Below are positions 24,141 to 33,794 of a DNA stretch of 37,997 bases, piece after piece. The stretch comes from Haloplasmataceae bacterium (GTDB lineage Bacteria; Bacillota_I; Bacilli_A; Haloplasmatales; Haloplasmataceae). Below the pieces are notes generated by a model. The model was not told where the DNA came from, ran no database searches, and worked only from the letters and a program-made list of their open reading frames with translations. The translations under genes were made by a program, and so were the position numbers. How positions within the stretch are numbered: the first letter of the stretch is position 1; each line of letters starts with the position of its first letter. The stretch spans positions 1 to 37,997 of the forward strand of contig JARDZP010000010.1 of assembly GCA_029240795.1 (NCBI GenBank), in the 5' to 3' direction.

Positions 24141-26749
24141 AATATCACCCCACTTAGAACTTCATATGTTAAATTATTATAGTCTATTTTGATTGAAAGA
24201 TTGTTAGCATAAGTTACAATTACTACAGTACCATCATTATTTAATATTTCATGATTAACTAATTGTGATGAGTAAATTCCTAATTCATTCAATTCTTTAT
24301 AGGTATTAACTGCATCATCAAACCAATTTTTATAATATGTAGAATAGTAGTTACTATATTCTGTTGTTGTTAATTGAACTGTATTTTCATAACTCCATGT
24401 AAAGTTTAAATTAGAGCCAGTCTCAATAGCTTTTAATTTATGCCAATCGAATGATTTACTATCATCGACATTAAATGCTTTACCACTATAGTCAACACTT
24501 CCACTTAAGACTAATTGTACAAACGGGATTGATTGATCAACTATTTGATAATTAGTACCCGATGTAGCTACATCTAATGCATATGTCATATGTGGATAAG
24601 CAAACATTAATGGGTTTCTTACCATAATCTCATTAAATGACTCTTTTGTTTCATTTAATGATTGATTAAAGTAATTGATTGAGTCATTTCTAAAGATTAA
24701 GTTTTCTTTATGGAATGAACTATTTAATTCACTACCATAATCAATAAATCCAATTGAATCAAAGCCATAATCTATATACTCTTTTTCAATGTCTTTCATA
24801 AAGTCAACTGAATTATTTGCTATCATTGAATAATAGGGTGTTGTTGAATGGTCAGGTAACAGTGTCGCTTGATTATAGTCATATCGAGTGACACTGCTCC
24901 AGAACATGCTATATATTACGTCATCTTTAACTTTTATATTTTTATCAGTATAAGCAGTATTAACATATACCTCAGGTAAAAAATTAACATTATTCGTTTT
25001 TAAATAATTTGCTAATTCTGTAAAGTTTTTCTTAGTACCCACTATACTATTAAAATTAATATTACTCATATAAGTTGGTTTAAGACCGTCATTAGCCCAT
25101 CCTTGATAAGATAAATTAATATTTTGAATACCTTCATTTAATAATTCATCAACAATTTCTTTAGCTTGATTCGTATTTGTTAATGATTCAACTTTTTCAT
25201 AAGGAATACCCATGAAATGATCTGTTGTTTTGTATCCACCAAGTAATGCTAAATTAAAAGTTCCATTTTTTGTTTTATCAAAATCAGCTTTTAAGATTCC
25301 TTTATCAACTAAATAATCTTTATATATATTTGCCATTCCTACATAGTTTTGCTCGTCGCCTTCTACAAACATTAATTTAGAACTAAAATCTTCAGTATTA
25401 AATTTTTCAGTCCATACGGTTACTTGTTGATCAGAACCAATTCCTGAGAAGATGTATGCATCTCTTTCACGAATGAAATAACGATAATATGAATAAACAT
25501 ATTTATTTTTTAAAATGTTACTACTATATTCTGTTTTAAATCCTGAATATAATGAAGTCATAGAAGCTCCTTCTTCAATCAAATGAATGAAGGTTTCTCC
25601 GTTATTATTCATACCATACATGGGTAGAGTGATGTTTTCTTGAGGTTCTGGTGTTTTAGCTGTTGTTGATGAAATCGCATTATCAGCTCCATAAATTCTC
25701 TTCGAATAAGGTAAGCTGGTATATTTATTATTATTGAAATCAATAAGGACACCTGAGCCATCGGGGATCATCACATAACCGTTAGAATCAATATTTCCAC
25801 TACCAAAGTAAGGTAAGATATCAATATAAGCAATTTGAAATTCACTTGATTCTACAATGGAATCATTTATTAATTTAAAATCTAATCCTTCATTAGTTAA
25901 AGTGTATTTTACACTAAACTGAAAAGTTGGTATTGCTTTAGCACTTTCAAATCCAAAGGTTTTATTATCTTCAATTAAATCATCTTGAGTATAACCACTG
26001 TGAATAAATAACAAATCATACAATATTTGAATACCATCTGAACTATCAATATCTCGAAGATAATAATATGTTTCTCCAGTACTTTCATTTTTATATAAAG
26101 TGTATTGTGTAGTAAAAAATTTTAAATTTCTTCTTACTTTAGAATCATTATCAGCTATTGCTTGTAGAGCAGGTATTATTCTTTGTTCAAATTTTTCAAC
26201 AGGAATCATTCGAGGTAAATCATCAATAGATGTTTCATGTTTACCACCAACTGTATAAAGTATTTCTAAACTGTTTTCGATTTCTCTAAAAGCATAGTTT
26301 CCATACTTTATACTTTCAGCGTTCACTCCCATTGCTTTTGGACTTTCAAGAGTTCTTTCATAATAGATGGTAAACAATTCTTTAACATCTTCAGGTAAAT
26401 TGCTTCCATCTGGTTTTGATGACCAAATCGCACCTGTAACATTATCTTGGATTGAAAAATGAGTAGTATTAGTATCAAGGATAAAATTAAACCTTGTATT
26501 ACTTAAAGTTACATTGTCTTTATCTATATCATCTTTTTCAATAAATCCTTCAGTATTATAGGGTTGTCGTGAGACAAATTGATTATCATCTTTGGCTGCA
26601 ATCAGGTATAATGTAGCACCAAAAATAAGAAATACTGCAAGAACGATCAATTTTACATAATTTAATTTAAAATTTTTAATTTTTTCTTTAATTTTATACA
26701 TTACTTTCTTATAAAAAGGAAGCGTATAATAATTATTTATATTTGCCAT
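24137..26749 (-). CDS. Membrane-anchored DUF5696-like protein, probable glycosidase-like barrel
   Basis: 870 residues. Short cytoplasmic N terminus, one membrane span (about 32-51, VKLIVLAVFLIFGATLYLIA), the rest outside. Residues about 85-480 are beta-rich and recall the mutarotase-like domain that precedes the catalytic barrel in several glycosidase clans (NTTHFSIQDNVTGAIWSSK). Residues about 500-800 look like a (beta/alpha)8 barrel with segments INLSYQGWANDG, NFLPEVYVNT and SIGFIDYGSEL. Acidic residues at strand ends (E593, D670, E674) are candidate catalytic groups. I assign DUF5696 from memory of the family pattern; its function is not established. It sits in the middle of the nine-gene transporter operon, 13 nt after the YIP1-like gene, with a GGGAGGTG ribosome site. 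Confidence 0.65.
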   Translation of the reverse strand: MANINNYYTLPFYKKVMYKIKEKIKNFKLNYVKLIVLAVFLIFGATLYLIAAKDDNQFVSRQPYNTEGFIEKDDIDKDNVTLSNTRFNFILDTNTTHFSIQDNVTGAIWSSKPDGSNLPEDVKELFTIYYERTLESPKAMGVNAESIKYGNYAFREIENSLEILYTVGGKHETSIDDLPRMIPVEKFEQRIIPALQAIADNDSKVRRNLKFFTTQYTLYKNESTGETYYYLRDIDSSDGIQILYDLLFIHSGYTQDDLIEDNKTFGFESAKAIPTFQFSVKYTLTNEGLDFKLINDSIVESSEFQIAYIDILPYFGSGNIDSNGYVMIPDGSGVLIDFNNNKYTSLPYSKRIYGADNAISSTTAKTPEPQENITLPMYGMNNNGETFIHLIEEGASMTSLYSGFKTEYSSNILKNKYVYSYYRYFIRERDAYIFSGIGSDQQVTVWTEKFNTEDFSSKLMFVEGDEQNYVGMANIYKDYLVDKGILKADFDKTKNGTFNLALLGGYKTTDHFMGIPYEKVESLTNTNQAKEIVDELLNEGIQNINLSYQGWANDGLKPTYMSNINFNSIVGTKKNFTELANYLKTNNVNFLPEVYVNTAYTDKNIKVKDDVIYSMFWSSVTRYDYNQATLLPDHSTTPYYSMIANNSVDFMKDIEKEYIDYGFDSIGFIDYGSELNSSFHKENLIFRNDSINYFNQSLNETKESFNEIMVRNPLMFAYPHMTYALDVATSGTNYQIVDQSIPFVQLVLSGSVDYSGKAFNVDDSKSFDWHKLKAIETGSNLNFTWSYENTVQLTTTEYSNYYSTYYKNWFDDAVNTYKELNELGIYSSQLVNHEILNNDGTVVIVTYANNLSIKIDYNNLTYEVLSGVIL

Positions 26750-26762
26750 CTCTTACACCTCC

Positions 26763-27443
26763 CTATAAAAATCTCATTACATATTCTCTATACACTGAAT
26801 ATCCAAAAGAATAAACTTGTTGGAACAATGTTAGGAATAAAAATGCGATAAATATTATTACACCAATTGCTATGACTGTAGCTATTAATGTCACAAATGT
26901 TTTTAATAAACCATATTCATGAATTACTAGTAATCCGAAGAAAGCCATAAAGCACATCAATACAATTGCGATAGTTTGGAATGCTTCATAAAACCCTACT
27001 TCTTCAATAATTAAAAAATTACTATATATAATATTTGGAAGCATAATCCATGTAAAAGGTGCTATTGAATAACATATCACCGAAAAAATTTCAATCATAG
27101 TTCCTTTGCCATCAAACAAGGATGTAATTGACCAGTTGCCTACTGTGATTAGTGCAACTGGTACAACTACAATAAGAATAATTCTTAGTGCATTAAAATT
27201 TTCGGGATTATTTTGATTAACAAGAAATCCATTACCATTGTAGGAAATAATTAACGTAAGAAACATTAAAACTAAATAAAAGATTGCTACGTAACTTTTG
27301 CGAAGTTTTTCACTTTTAAATTCAGAAAAACCTTTAATTGGGTGAGTAAGAATGTAAAATGGTACTTTAAACAAATCATTAAGGATATTAACGAATGTTT
27401 TTTTATAATCAATTTTTTTTAGTTTTGACAAAATTGCTTCCAT
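26763..27443 (-). CDS. YIP1-like integral membrane protein
   Basis: 226 residues from ATG 27443, chosen because GGAGGAG in the end of the previous gene lies 7 nt upstream; a frame extending to 27473 would overlap that gene. Five predicted membrane spans after an amphipathic N terminus, with PIKGFSEFK before the first span and SVICYSIAPFTWIMLP in the middle, as in bacterial YIP1-family proteins. The family is named after a eukaryotic membrane-traffic protein; the bacterial role is unknown. The position between the NHL/TPR and DUF5696-like genes suggests these three form one membrane assembly (inference). Confidence 0.75.
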   Translation of the reverse strand: MEAILSKLKKIDYKKTFVNILNDLFKVPFYILTHPIKGFSEFKSEKLRKSYVAIFYLVLMFLTLIISYNGNGFLVNQNNPENFNALRIILIVVVPVALITVGNWSITSLFDGKGTMIEIFSVICYSIAPFTWIMLPNIIYSNFLIIEEVGFYEAFQTIAIVLMCFMAFFGLLVIHEYGLLKTFVTLIATVIAIGVIIFIAFLFLTLFQQVYSFGYSVYREYVMRFL

Positions 27444-27444
27444 T

Positions 27445-28941
27445 TTATTCTCCTCCTTCTTTTTCACGTTCAATAGAATTTCTTAAAGACTTGTAGAATA
27501 AAAATCCTAAGCCTAAGAATGCTACCATTAATACATAGGGTAATACATTATCTAGTTTTTCATTTCGATATTGTTCAAATGCTTTTGAATAGTTATATTG
27601 ATCATGACCTAATTCTAAATTAATCATTGCATCTTCATAATTACCTTCTCGTAATTGAGCTTTACCAATTCCATTATAAGCTAAGAAATAATTTGAATTA
27701 AGTTTTAATACTTCTTCCCACAATTCTTTGGTTTCACTATATTTAGCTTGTAAATAGAGTGTAGTTGCTTGATTAATTAAATCTCCAAATGGTGTAGGTT
27801 CAAAGACAATTATACTTTTATTCATATTGTCAGTTACAATAATATTATTATTATAATAGGTTAAACTAGTTGGTTGTCTAAACATTGATGATTGACTACC
27901 TAACTGACCGAAGATATATAATAAATTACCTTCGTTATCGTAACTAAAGACTCTTCCACGTCTACTGTCTAGAATACTATAAAAATAACCGTCCGCACTT
28001 ACCGCAACATCTACGATATTACTTTTTCCGACTGGAACAGAGTCATCATATTCTTCATAAATAGCGTCTCCAACCGGAAGTACATAACCATTTTTATTTA
28101 AAATATCGGCACCTTTAAAGTTTATCTTTTTTATAACATTTTCAACCTCAGGTTTTGATACGGTGTAAACATACCCGAATTGGTCAATATCAATATTAAC
28201 GAATGAAGATTGTAACTTTAACGATTGCTTTTCTCTTTGTGCTTCAGATGATAATTTGTAAACTAATGCTTCAAAGAAATTCATCGAAACTGAGTTTGTC
28301 CCATAGAAACGACTAAAACTTCCATCAGGATTAAAATCCATAATTCCTTCAAATATACCAAAAGCGATTACGAACATTCTTCCTGTTCTATCAACCGCAA
28401 TTTTAAGCGGTTTAAACGTCGTATTACCTTCAAAAGTTGGATCTTGTGGATTACTAACTTCTAATATTATCTCTTTTGTTTCAATATCAAATATAACAAC
28501 TCTTTTGTTTTCTGTGTCAGCTACATATAATTTTCCATCACGAATATAAAGTCCGCTTGGTTTGTTTAATTTATATGCATTTACAGTTGCGTCATCTTCA
28601 GTTGTTTCAGGATCATCTACAATTACTTTAGGAAATGTATCTACAACTTGGTATTGATTATTTAAAACTAATATATGATTGTATGTTAAGTCTGCAACAT
28701 ATATTTTATCTTCATATACTACTACATCGCTAAGCTCACCTAATAGTATTGATGACTTATTACCATTTGCGTCTAATAAATTCGAGTTATCGATAATTTT
28801 AGCTGCAGACATACTGTTTGCTGATTCTATAACATCACCTAAAGGTGTGTAATTATATGAATTTGAAGCATTTACATTCGTTCTAGATAATAATAAGGTT
28901 AGTACTACAAGCATTAAAAATATTAAGTTCTTTTTCATCAT
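27445..28941 (-). CDS. NHL-repeat/TPR protein with signal peptide and C-terminal membrane anchor
   Basis: 498 residues. Signal sequence (about 1-26), then a six-bladed NHL-type propeller (about 60-375; repeated pattern such as LYVADTENKRVVIFD and YVADLTYNHILVLN). Next come about two TPR units (about 395-455, LGHDQYNYSKAFEQYRNEK near the end) and one membrane span (about 470-488) with a short charged tail. The propeller and TPR face outside. It has no active site and is likely a scaffold or sugar/protein binder. The gap to the permease gene is 8 nt, the start has AAGGAGGGG, and its own end carries the ribosome site for the YIP1-like gene. Confidence 0.85.
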   Translation of the reverse strand: MMKKNLIFLMLVVLTLLLSRTNVNASNSYNYTPLGDVIESANSMSAAKIIDNSNLLDANGNKSSILLGELSDVVVYEDKIYVADLTYNHILVLNNQYQVVDTFPKVIVDDPETTEDDATVNAYKLNKPSGLYIRDGKLYVADTENKRVVIFDIETKEIILEVSNPQDPTFEGNTTFKPLKIAVDRTGRMFVIAFGIFEGIMDFNPDGSFSRFYGTNSVSMNFFEALVYKLSSEAQREKQSLKLQSSFVNIDIDQFGYVYTVSKPEVENVIKKINFKGADILNKNGYVLPVGDAIYEEYDDSVPVGKSNIVDVAVSADGYFYSILDSRRGRVFSYDNEGNLLYIFGQLGSQSSMFRQPTSLTYYNNNIIVTDNMNKSIIVFEPTPFGDLINQATTLYLQAKYSETKELWEEVLKLNSNYFLAYNGIGKAQLREGNYEDAMINLELGHDQYNYSKAFEQYRNEKLDNVLPYVLMVAFLGLGFLFYKSLRNSIEREKEGGE

Positions 28942-28949
28942 ACCCCTCC

Positions 28950-29924
28950 TTATTTCAAACCTGAACTTGCCATTGTGTCAATAATTCGACTTTGATTTAT
29001 AACAAAGACTGATATTGGTACAATCAACATGATTACAGATACAGCTGCTGCTGCACCAGTTCTAGCAATACCACCACTAACGATTTGTTGCAAAGCGTAA
29101 CTCAATGGCTTTAAACTTTCAGTAAAAATCAGTGAGCCACCATCAGTTGACCACAATGATTGGAATAATAATATAACTACTGTAAGCCAAGCGGGTTTAA
29201 CAATAGGCATAACTACTTTCCAATAAATCGTATATTCTCCAGCACCATCCATTTTTGCCGCTTCCAAAAGTTCTGTCGGCACTCTCACCATAAATTGTCT
29301 CATTAAGAATAATCCTAATGTAAATCCCCATGATGGGATGATAATAGCCCATGGACTATCAACTAATCCTAATCCGCTTATAATCATGTAGTTAGGAATA
29401 GATGTAACAGCCGCCGAAAACATTAAGGAATAAACTACTATTTGATTTATTATTGTACGACCTGGAAAATCATGTTTAGCAAGAGGATAAGCAGCAAGGG
29501 ATGCAATAAGCACATGTCCTGCTGTACCTAACAACGTCACAAATACCGTGTTATAGAAATAACGAAGAATAGGTATTTGTGTATTTCCAATTAAATTAAA
29601 TAAATCAACAAAGTTATCAAATGTTATATTATTTGGAAATAATTTTGGAGGGAAGATAAATATTTCATCAAGTGGTTTTAATGCATTAAAAATGGTAAAC
29701 ACAAGAGGATATGCACTAAATAAGGCAAAGAGTCCTAACACTATTGATAAAAAGATGTCTCCTTTAAGTGATCTACTTAATCTAACTTTCTTTTTGCTTC
29801 TTCTTTTTAATCTTGATTTTTGAATCCAAGAAGATTCCATTGATCTTAATGAAGAAAGTAGTTCATCATTATTTGTAACGACATTATTTTCAGTCTTAAT
29901 TGATTTTAAATTCTTTTTCTTCAT
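28950..29924 (-). CDS. Sugar ABC transporter permease, MalG type (pair 1)
   Basis: 324 residues: about 55 charged, basic N-terminal residues (SRLKRRSKKKVRLSRS), then six predicted spans. The coupling loop reads EAAKMDGAGEYTIYWKVVMP and the C terminus ends DTMASSGLK, both typical of MalG-type permeases. One base separates it from the MalF-type gene upstream. It belongs with the CBM-bearing solute-binding protein at 33757. Confidence 0.93.
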   Translation of the reverse strand: MKKKNLKSIKTENNVVTNNDELLSSLRSMESSWIQKSRLKRRSKKKVRLSRSLKGDIFLSIVLGLFALFSAYPLVFTIFNALKPLDEIFIFPPKLFPNNITFDNFVDLFNLIGNTQIPILRYFYNTVFVTLLGTAGHVLIASLAAYPLAKHDFPGRTIINQIVVYSLMFSAAVTSIPNYMIISGLGLVDSPWAIIIPSWGFTLGLFLMRQFMVRVPTELLEAAKMDGAGEYTIYWKVVMPIVKPAWLTVVILLFQSLWSTDGGSLIFTESLKPLSYALQQIVSGGIARTGAAAAVSVIMLIVPISVFVINQSRIIDTMASSGLK

Positions 29925-29925
29925 A

Positions 29926-30861
29926 TCATGAACCTACCCTTCTTAAGATTTTTTGAACTAATAAGTTAGCGCCCAACATAATCACGAAAAGTATTGTCGC
30001 GATTGCTGAAGCATATCCCATTTCAAGACGAGTTGATCCTGGTCCGAAATCTAATAAATGGGTTACAATCGTATGACCAGAATATTCAACAGATGGGTTA
30101 CCCAGTAAACTAGTTGATACGCCAGAAATTCCTAATGATGAAGTAATTTGCATTACGGCACCAAACATTAATTGTGGTTTCATTTGTGGTAAAGTTATAT
30201 ACCACAATTCTTGCCATCTATTACGGATTCCATCTATCGCAGCTGCTTCTAATAATTGTTTATCAACCATTTTTAAACCAGCTGTAAACGATAAGAATGT
30301 AACTCCTAAACTCAACCATAATTGCACTATAATTAAGATAGGTAGTGCATTTTCTGGTGTTTGTAGCCAAAGGATTGGTGAATCGATTAGTCCCCAGTTA
30401 ATTAAAAATGAGTTTAAGTAACCGTAAATATCACCAGAGAAAATAAGACCCCATAATAAATATGCATTTCCTGAAATAGATGGGGCATAAAAGATTAAAG
30501 TTAATAACCATCTAATTTTAGTTGGTAATTCATTAATTAACCAAGCAAATATAAAAGCCATAAAATAAGATAATGGTCCTGTTACTATTGCTAATATAAA
30601 TGTGTTTCTTAATGCGATAATAAAGATATCATCATTTAAAAATAAGTTTATATAATTACCTAAACCAATAAATCTTGGCGCTTGTAGTAGGTCATATGAA
30701 GTAAAACTCAAAAACAATGATGCCAATACAGGTATAACAGTAAATACAGTAAATATTGTTAAGAAGGGTGCTACCATGCTATAATAAATTTTTTGCTTTT
30801 TAATATTTTTTACTAGTATTTTTCTTTTTTGGATTTTTAATTCTTTCTTTACTATATCCAT
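29926..30861 (-). CDS. Sugar ABC transporter permease, MalF type (pair 1)
   Basis: 311 residues, six predicted spans starting near residue 28. The coupling loop reads LEAAAIDGIRNRWQELWYIT, a MalF-type EAA motif. It ends in TGA, showing that TGA is a stop in this organism. It lies 16 nt after the solute-binding gene and has an AGAAGGAG ribosome site. Confidence 0.93.
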   Translation of the reverse strand: MDIVKKELKIQKRKILVKNIKKQKIYYSMVAPFLTIFTVFTVIPVLASLFLSFTSYDLLQAPRFIGLGNYINLFLNDDIFIIALRNTFILAIVTGPLSYFMAFIFAWLINELPTKIRWLLTLIFYAPSISGNAYLLWGLIFSGDIYGYLNSFLINWGLIDSPILWLQTPENALPILIIVQLWLSLGVTFLSFTAGLKMVDKQLLEAAAIDGIRNRWQELWYITLPQMKPQLMFGAVMQITSSLGISGVSTSLLGNPSVEYSGHTIVTHLLDFGPGSTRLEMGYASAIATILFVIMLGANLLVQKILRRVGS

Positions 30862-30877
30862 AAACTACTCACTCCTT

Positions 30878-33757
30878 CTATAACCCAAATTCTTTTCGTT
30901 TACGTTCTAATTCCTTATTAATTTTAATGTGATAATTATATAGGCTATCATAAGGATTTACGTTATCATTTATAACTGATCTAAAAGCATTATCGACATA
31001 ACGTCCAACAATGTAATCTCCTGGTACTACAGGCATACCTTTAGCATTTTCTCTTGCTTCATTTAAAATGATGTAATCTTTAGTTGCCCAAGGTAATTGT
31101 TCAAAAGCTTTTAAATTTGCTGTAGGATATCTTGCAGCAGCACCTAAGACTGCTTCCATATTTCGAGCATAACCTAATTGAGCTTCTTCACCTAACCACC
31201 ATTTTATAAATTCCCAAGATGCTTCTTTTTCGTCACTATTATTCATCATGACAGTACCTGTTGTTTTAGAAGTTGTAGTGTGATTAATTGTACCATCACT
31301 TTGAGTCACACCTGGAATCGAAGCGTAACTCCATAATCCATTTAATTCAGGAGCAAATACTGCTAATGTATTGTAATCAGTATAGTAAGAAACACCAATT
31401 GGCATTTCCCCACTTCTAAAGCGGTTTATAAAGTTTGCTGATAAGACAAACCCATAATCTGAATAAAATTTTGTAAAATCAATAAATGCTTTTGTACTTT
31501 GTTCTTCCATTAAACCTGAAAACTTACCATCTTCTAAATATAATGAACCACCATTTTGTTCAATAAGTGAATATAAGATTGGATTTACACTACCTTGTAC
31601 ACTTGGTAGATAAAAGTCTAAATAATTTTTTTGAAGGACTGGTAATATATCAATTACTTCATCCCACGTTTGTGGAACTTGATTTACACCAATTTCATTT
31701 AAAATATCTTCTCTATAATAAGTAACTAAGAAATCCTGTGTATCTGGAAGTGCATAAACGCTATCTCCAAAAGTATAAGGTGTTAGTGCACTTTCATGAA
31801 ATTCCTTAGCGAAAATTTCAAAATCTTCAAATTCGGTTAAATCTTGAATAGCATTTCTTATACCCCAGTTAACTGGAAGATTTTCACCTATACCGATGGA
31901 CACATCTGGACCATTTCCAGATAATGTTGCTGGTAGTAATGCTCCACCACTGACTAATTTTAAATCAACATTAATATTTTTATCTGTAGTAAACGATTCA
32001 TCAATCATTTGTCTTATAATAGCTGCTTGATCTTTACCTGTTGAAATCCATACTGTTACAGTTGGACCCTCTGATTCCACATTACTATTCATTGTTTCGG
32101 AATCAACAAATGAACCGATAAACATGATAATTTCATGCCATAGTTTTTGAAAGAAATTAGTACTTACTTTAGGCAATTTGGTGTCATCACTGTGAACTTG
32201 TATATAATCAATTAACAATGGTTGTTCTGATATGGTCATAACCCAGTTACCTAGTGAAGATAAGTTTTGTTCTAATTCTCTTAAACCATTTTGAATATTT
32301 TTTTCTGATTCTTTGAATTTATTTAATTGTAATAGTGCTCTTTCAAAACTACCAATTAAACTACTTCTTTGACCAGATATTTCAATTATTTTATCCATAG
32401 ACAATTCAAGATTTTGAATACTTTGATCTATTCTTAAATTTAAATCAGGAATATATCTACTGAGTAAATAATCTTGGTTTGGGTCTGGATTTAATCCTGT
32501 TTTCATAACGATTTCACGATAAAGTGATCTTAAATCAGCAATTGTTTCATCAACATTTCTAGCAATGTCACCATAAATACCGACACTTGCTTCTAATTTA
32601 ATGACATTTTTTCCTTTTTCTAAATAAATTTGGTAAGGATTATCTTTATCTTCTCCAATTGTTATATTTTGCCAATCTGATGAATAAGGAAATTCAATCA
32701 TTTTAGCTTCTTCAAATGGAACTTTTCCATTTACATATAATTTTCTTGTACTTGACATTCCTCGATTAAAATTTTGTAAAGTTTTAAAAGTAAGATTGTA
32801 TAATCCATCCTCAGGAACTTCTATTTCCCACGAAATCCAATCACCAGCAATACGCCAGTTGTTTCCACCAATTGTATTATATCTTGTTATAAAATTATCA
32901 TAAGGTTCGATTTTATAACTTGAAAAGTTAGCTACAGGTGCTAAAGTTGGTGATGATTTTTGAATTGAACTTTCACCTTGGATTTTAACATCAATATTTT
33001 GAACTTTGTTATATCCGTTTTGTTCGTATACTTTTTCAAGTTCATCGTAAGTTAATAGTTCTGTCTCTTGATACAATTCCATCTTTTCAATTACTAAGGG
33101 TTCACGATTACTAACGAAAGTGATCTTATTGACATTTTCATCAAAGTAAAACTTATAAGATTCATTATAATAACCTTCAGTATCTCGGATTGTTTCTTCA
33201 GTCCAAACTTTTATTTCCGTTTGACTTGGTTTTAAGTCATTTCTATCTTCTTCTCTTTTTTCAGTTACATCAAATTCATCTTTCCAAAAACGAGAAAATG
33301 AAATATTTTTTGCTTCTTCAAATGGATATTCACCATTAATCATAATTCCTTTTGAAATGGTTGCGCTTCTTCCATCAACCGTATAATAATATACTTTTAT
33401 ATTATAATAACCTGCAGTTGGCACATTAACATTAAAACTAACGTCACCAGTCTCTGGAATATATAGTCCTTCTTTTGATACACTATAATCATCGTTATAT
33501 GTACTTACATATGGTTCATCATCATATAAACCGTTTTCATATTCATAATCAGTTTTTACATCAACGATAATCTTATCATTAGGATATACCAAAGGGAAAT
33601 TACTCTTGTATTTTGCATAGTTTGAAACATCATTATTTGTCTCACCGTATAAAGACTCTTCACCGACACCATTGTTAGCGTTTACAGTGCTTGGGGCAAA
33701 AAGACTTAAACATACGATAGATATGAATACAAAAGTAGTAATAACAAACTTCTTCAT
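30878..33757 (-). CDS. Large secreted solute-binding protein with N-terminal carbohydrate-binding-like domains
   Basis: 959 residues, about twice the usual size. Signal peptide (cleavage likely after VNA near residue 27) without an acceptable lipobox, unusual for a solute-binding protein of a Gram-positive-type cell. Two beta-sandwich regions of CBM35/CBM6-like look follow: about 60-230 (TAGYYNIKVYYYTVDGRSA) and about 255-400 (GDWISWEIEVPEDGLYNLTF). Then a mostly helical segment (about 400-510), and the family 1 solute-binding domain from about 570 to the end (GPTVTVWISTGKDQ, YALPDTQDFLVTYYREDIL, EEASWEFIKWWLGEEAQLG). It is first gene of the nine-gene operon and partner of permeases 29926/28950. 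It may catch a polymer end before import. A perfect cre site lies in the signal-peptide codons. Confidence 0.9.
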   Translation of the reverse strand: MKKFVITTFVFISIVCLSLFAPSTVNANNGVGEESLYGETNNDVSNYAKYKSNFPLVYPNDKIIVDVKTDYEYENGLYDDEPYVSTYNDDYSVSKEGLYIPETGDVSFNVNVPTAGYYNIKVYYYTVDGRSATISKGIMINGEYPFEEAKNISFSRFWKDEFDVTEKREEDRNDLKPSQTEIKVWTEETIRDTEGYYNESYKFYFDENVNKITFVSNREPLVIEKMELYQETELLTYDELEKVYEQNGYNKVQNIDVKIQGESSIQKSSPTLAPVANFSSYKIEPYDNFITRYNTIGGNNWRIAGDWISWEIEVPEDGLYNLTFKTLQNFNRGMSSTRKLYVNGKVPFEEAKMIEFPYSSDWQNITIGEDKDNPYQIYLEKGKNVIKLEASVGIYGDIARNVDETIADLRSLYREIVMKTGLNPDPNQDYLLSRYIPDLNLRIDQSIQNLELSMDKIIEISGQRSSLIGSFERALLQLNKFKESEKNIQNGLRELEQNLSSLGNWVMTISEQPLLIDYIQVHSDDTKLPKVSTNFFQKLWHEIIMFIGSFVDSETMNSNVESEGPTVTVWISTGKDQAAIIRQMIDESFTTDKNINVDLKLVSGGALLPATLSGNGPDVSIGIGENLPVNWGIRNAIQDLTEFEDFEIFAKEFHESALTPYTFGDSVYALPDTQDFLVTYYREDILNEIGVNQVPQTWDEVIDILPVLQKNYLDFYLPSVQGSVNPILYSLIEQNGGSLYLEDGKFSGLMEEQSTKAFIDFTKFYSDYGFVLSANFINRFRSGEMPIGVSYYTDYNTLAVFAPELNGLWSYASIPGVTQSDGTINHTTTSKTTGTVMMNNSDEKEASWEFIKWWLGEEAQLGYARNMEAVLGAAARYPTANLKAFEQLPWATKDYIILNEARENAKGMPVVPGDYIVGRYVDNAFRSVINDNVNPYDSLYNYHIKINKELERKRKEFGL
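33673..33686 (-). promoter_or_regulatory. Perfect cre-like site inside the start of the solute-binding gene
   Basis: The minus strand reads TGTAAACGCTAACA, 14 of 14 matches to TGWAANCGNTNWCA, about 70 nt inside the gene in the signal-peptide codons. CcpA sites within early coding sequence act as roadblocks in Firmicutes; here that role is inferred. Confidence 0.5.
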
Positions 33758-33794
33758 ATTTATTACATCCTTTCACATAGAAATCAACTGTTTA

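Noticed and set aside
29926-30861. Mycoplasma-type code with TGA as Trp
   Set aside because: Several genes end naturally at TGA (for example 24137, 29926 and 9032) and Trp is written TGG throughout.
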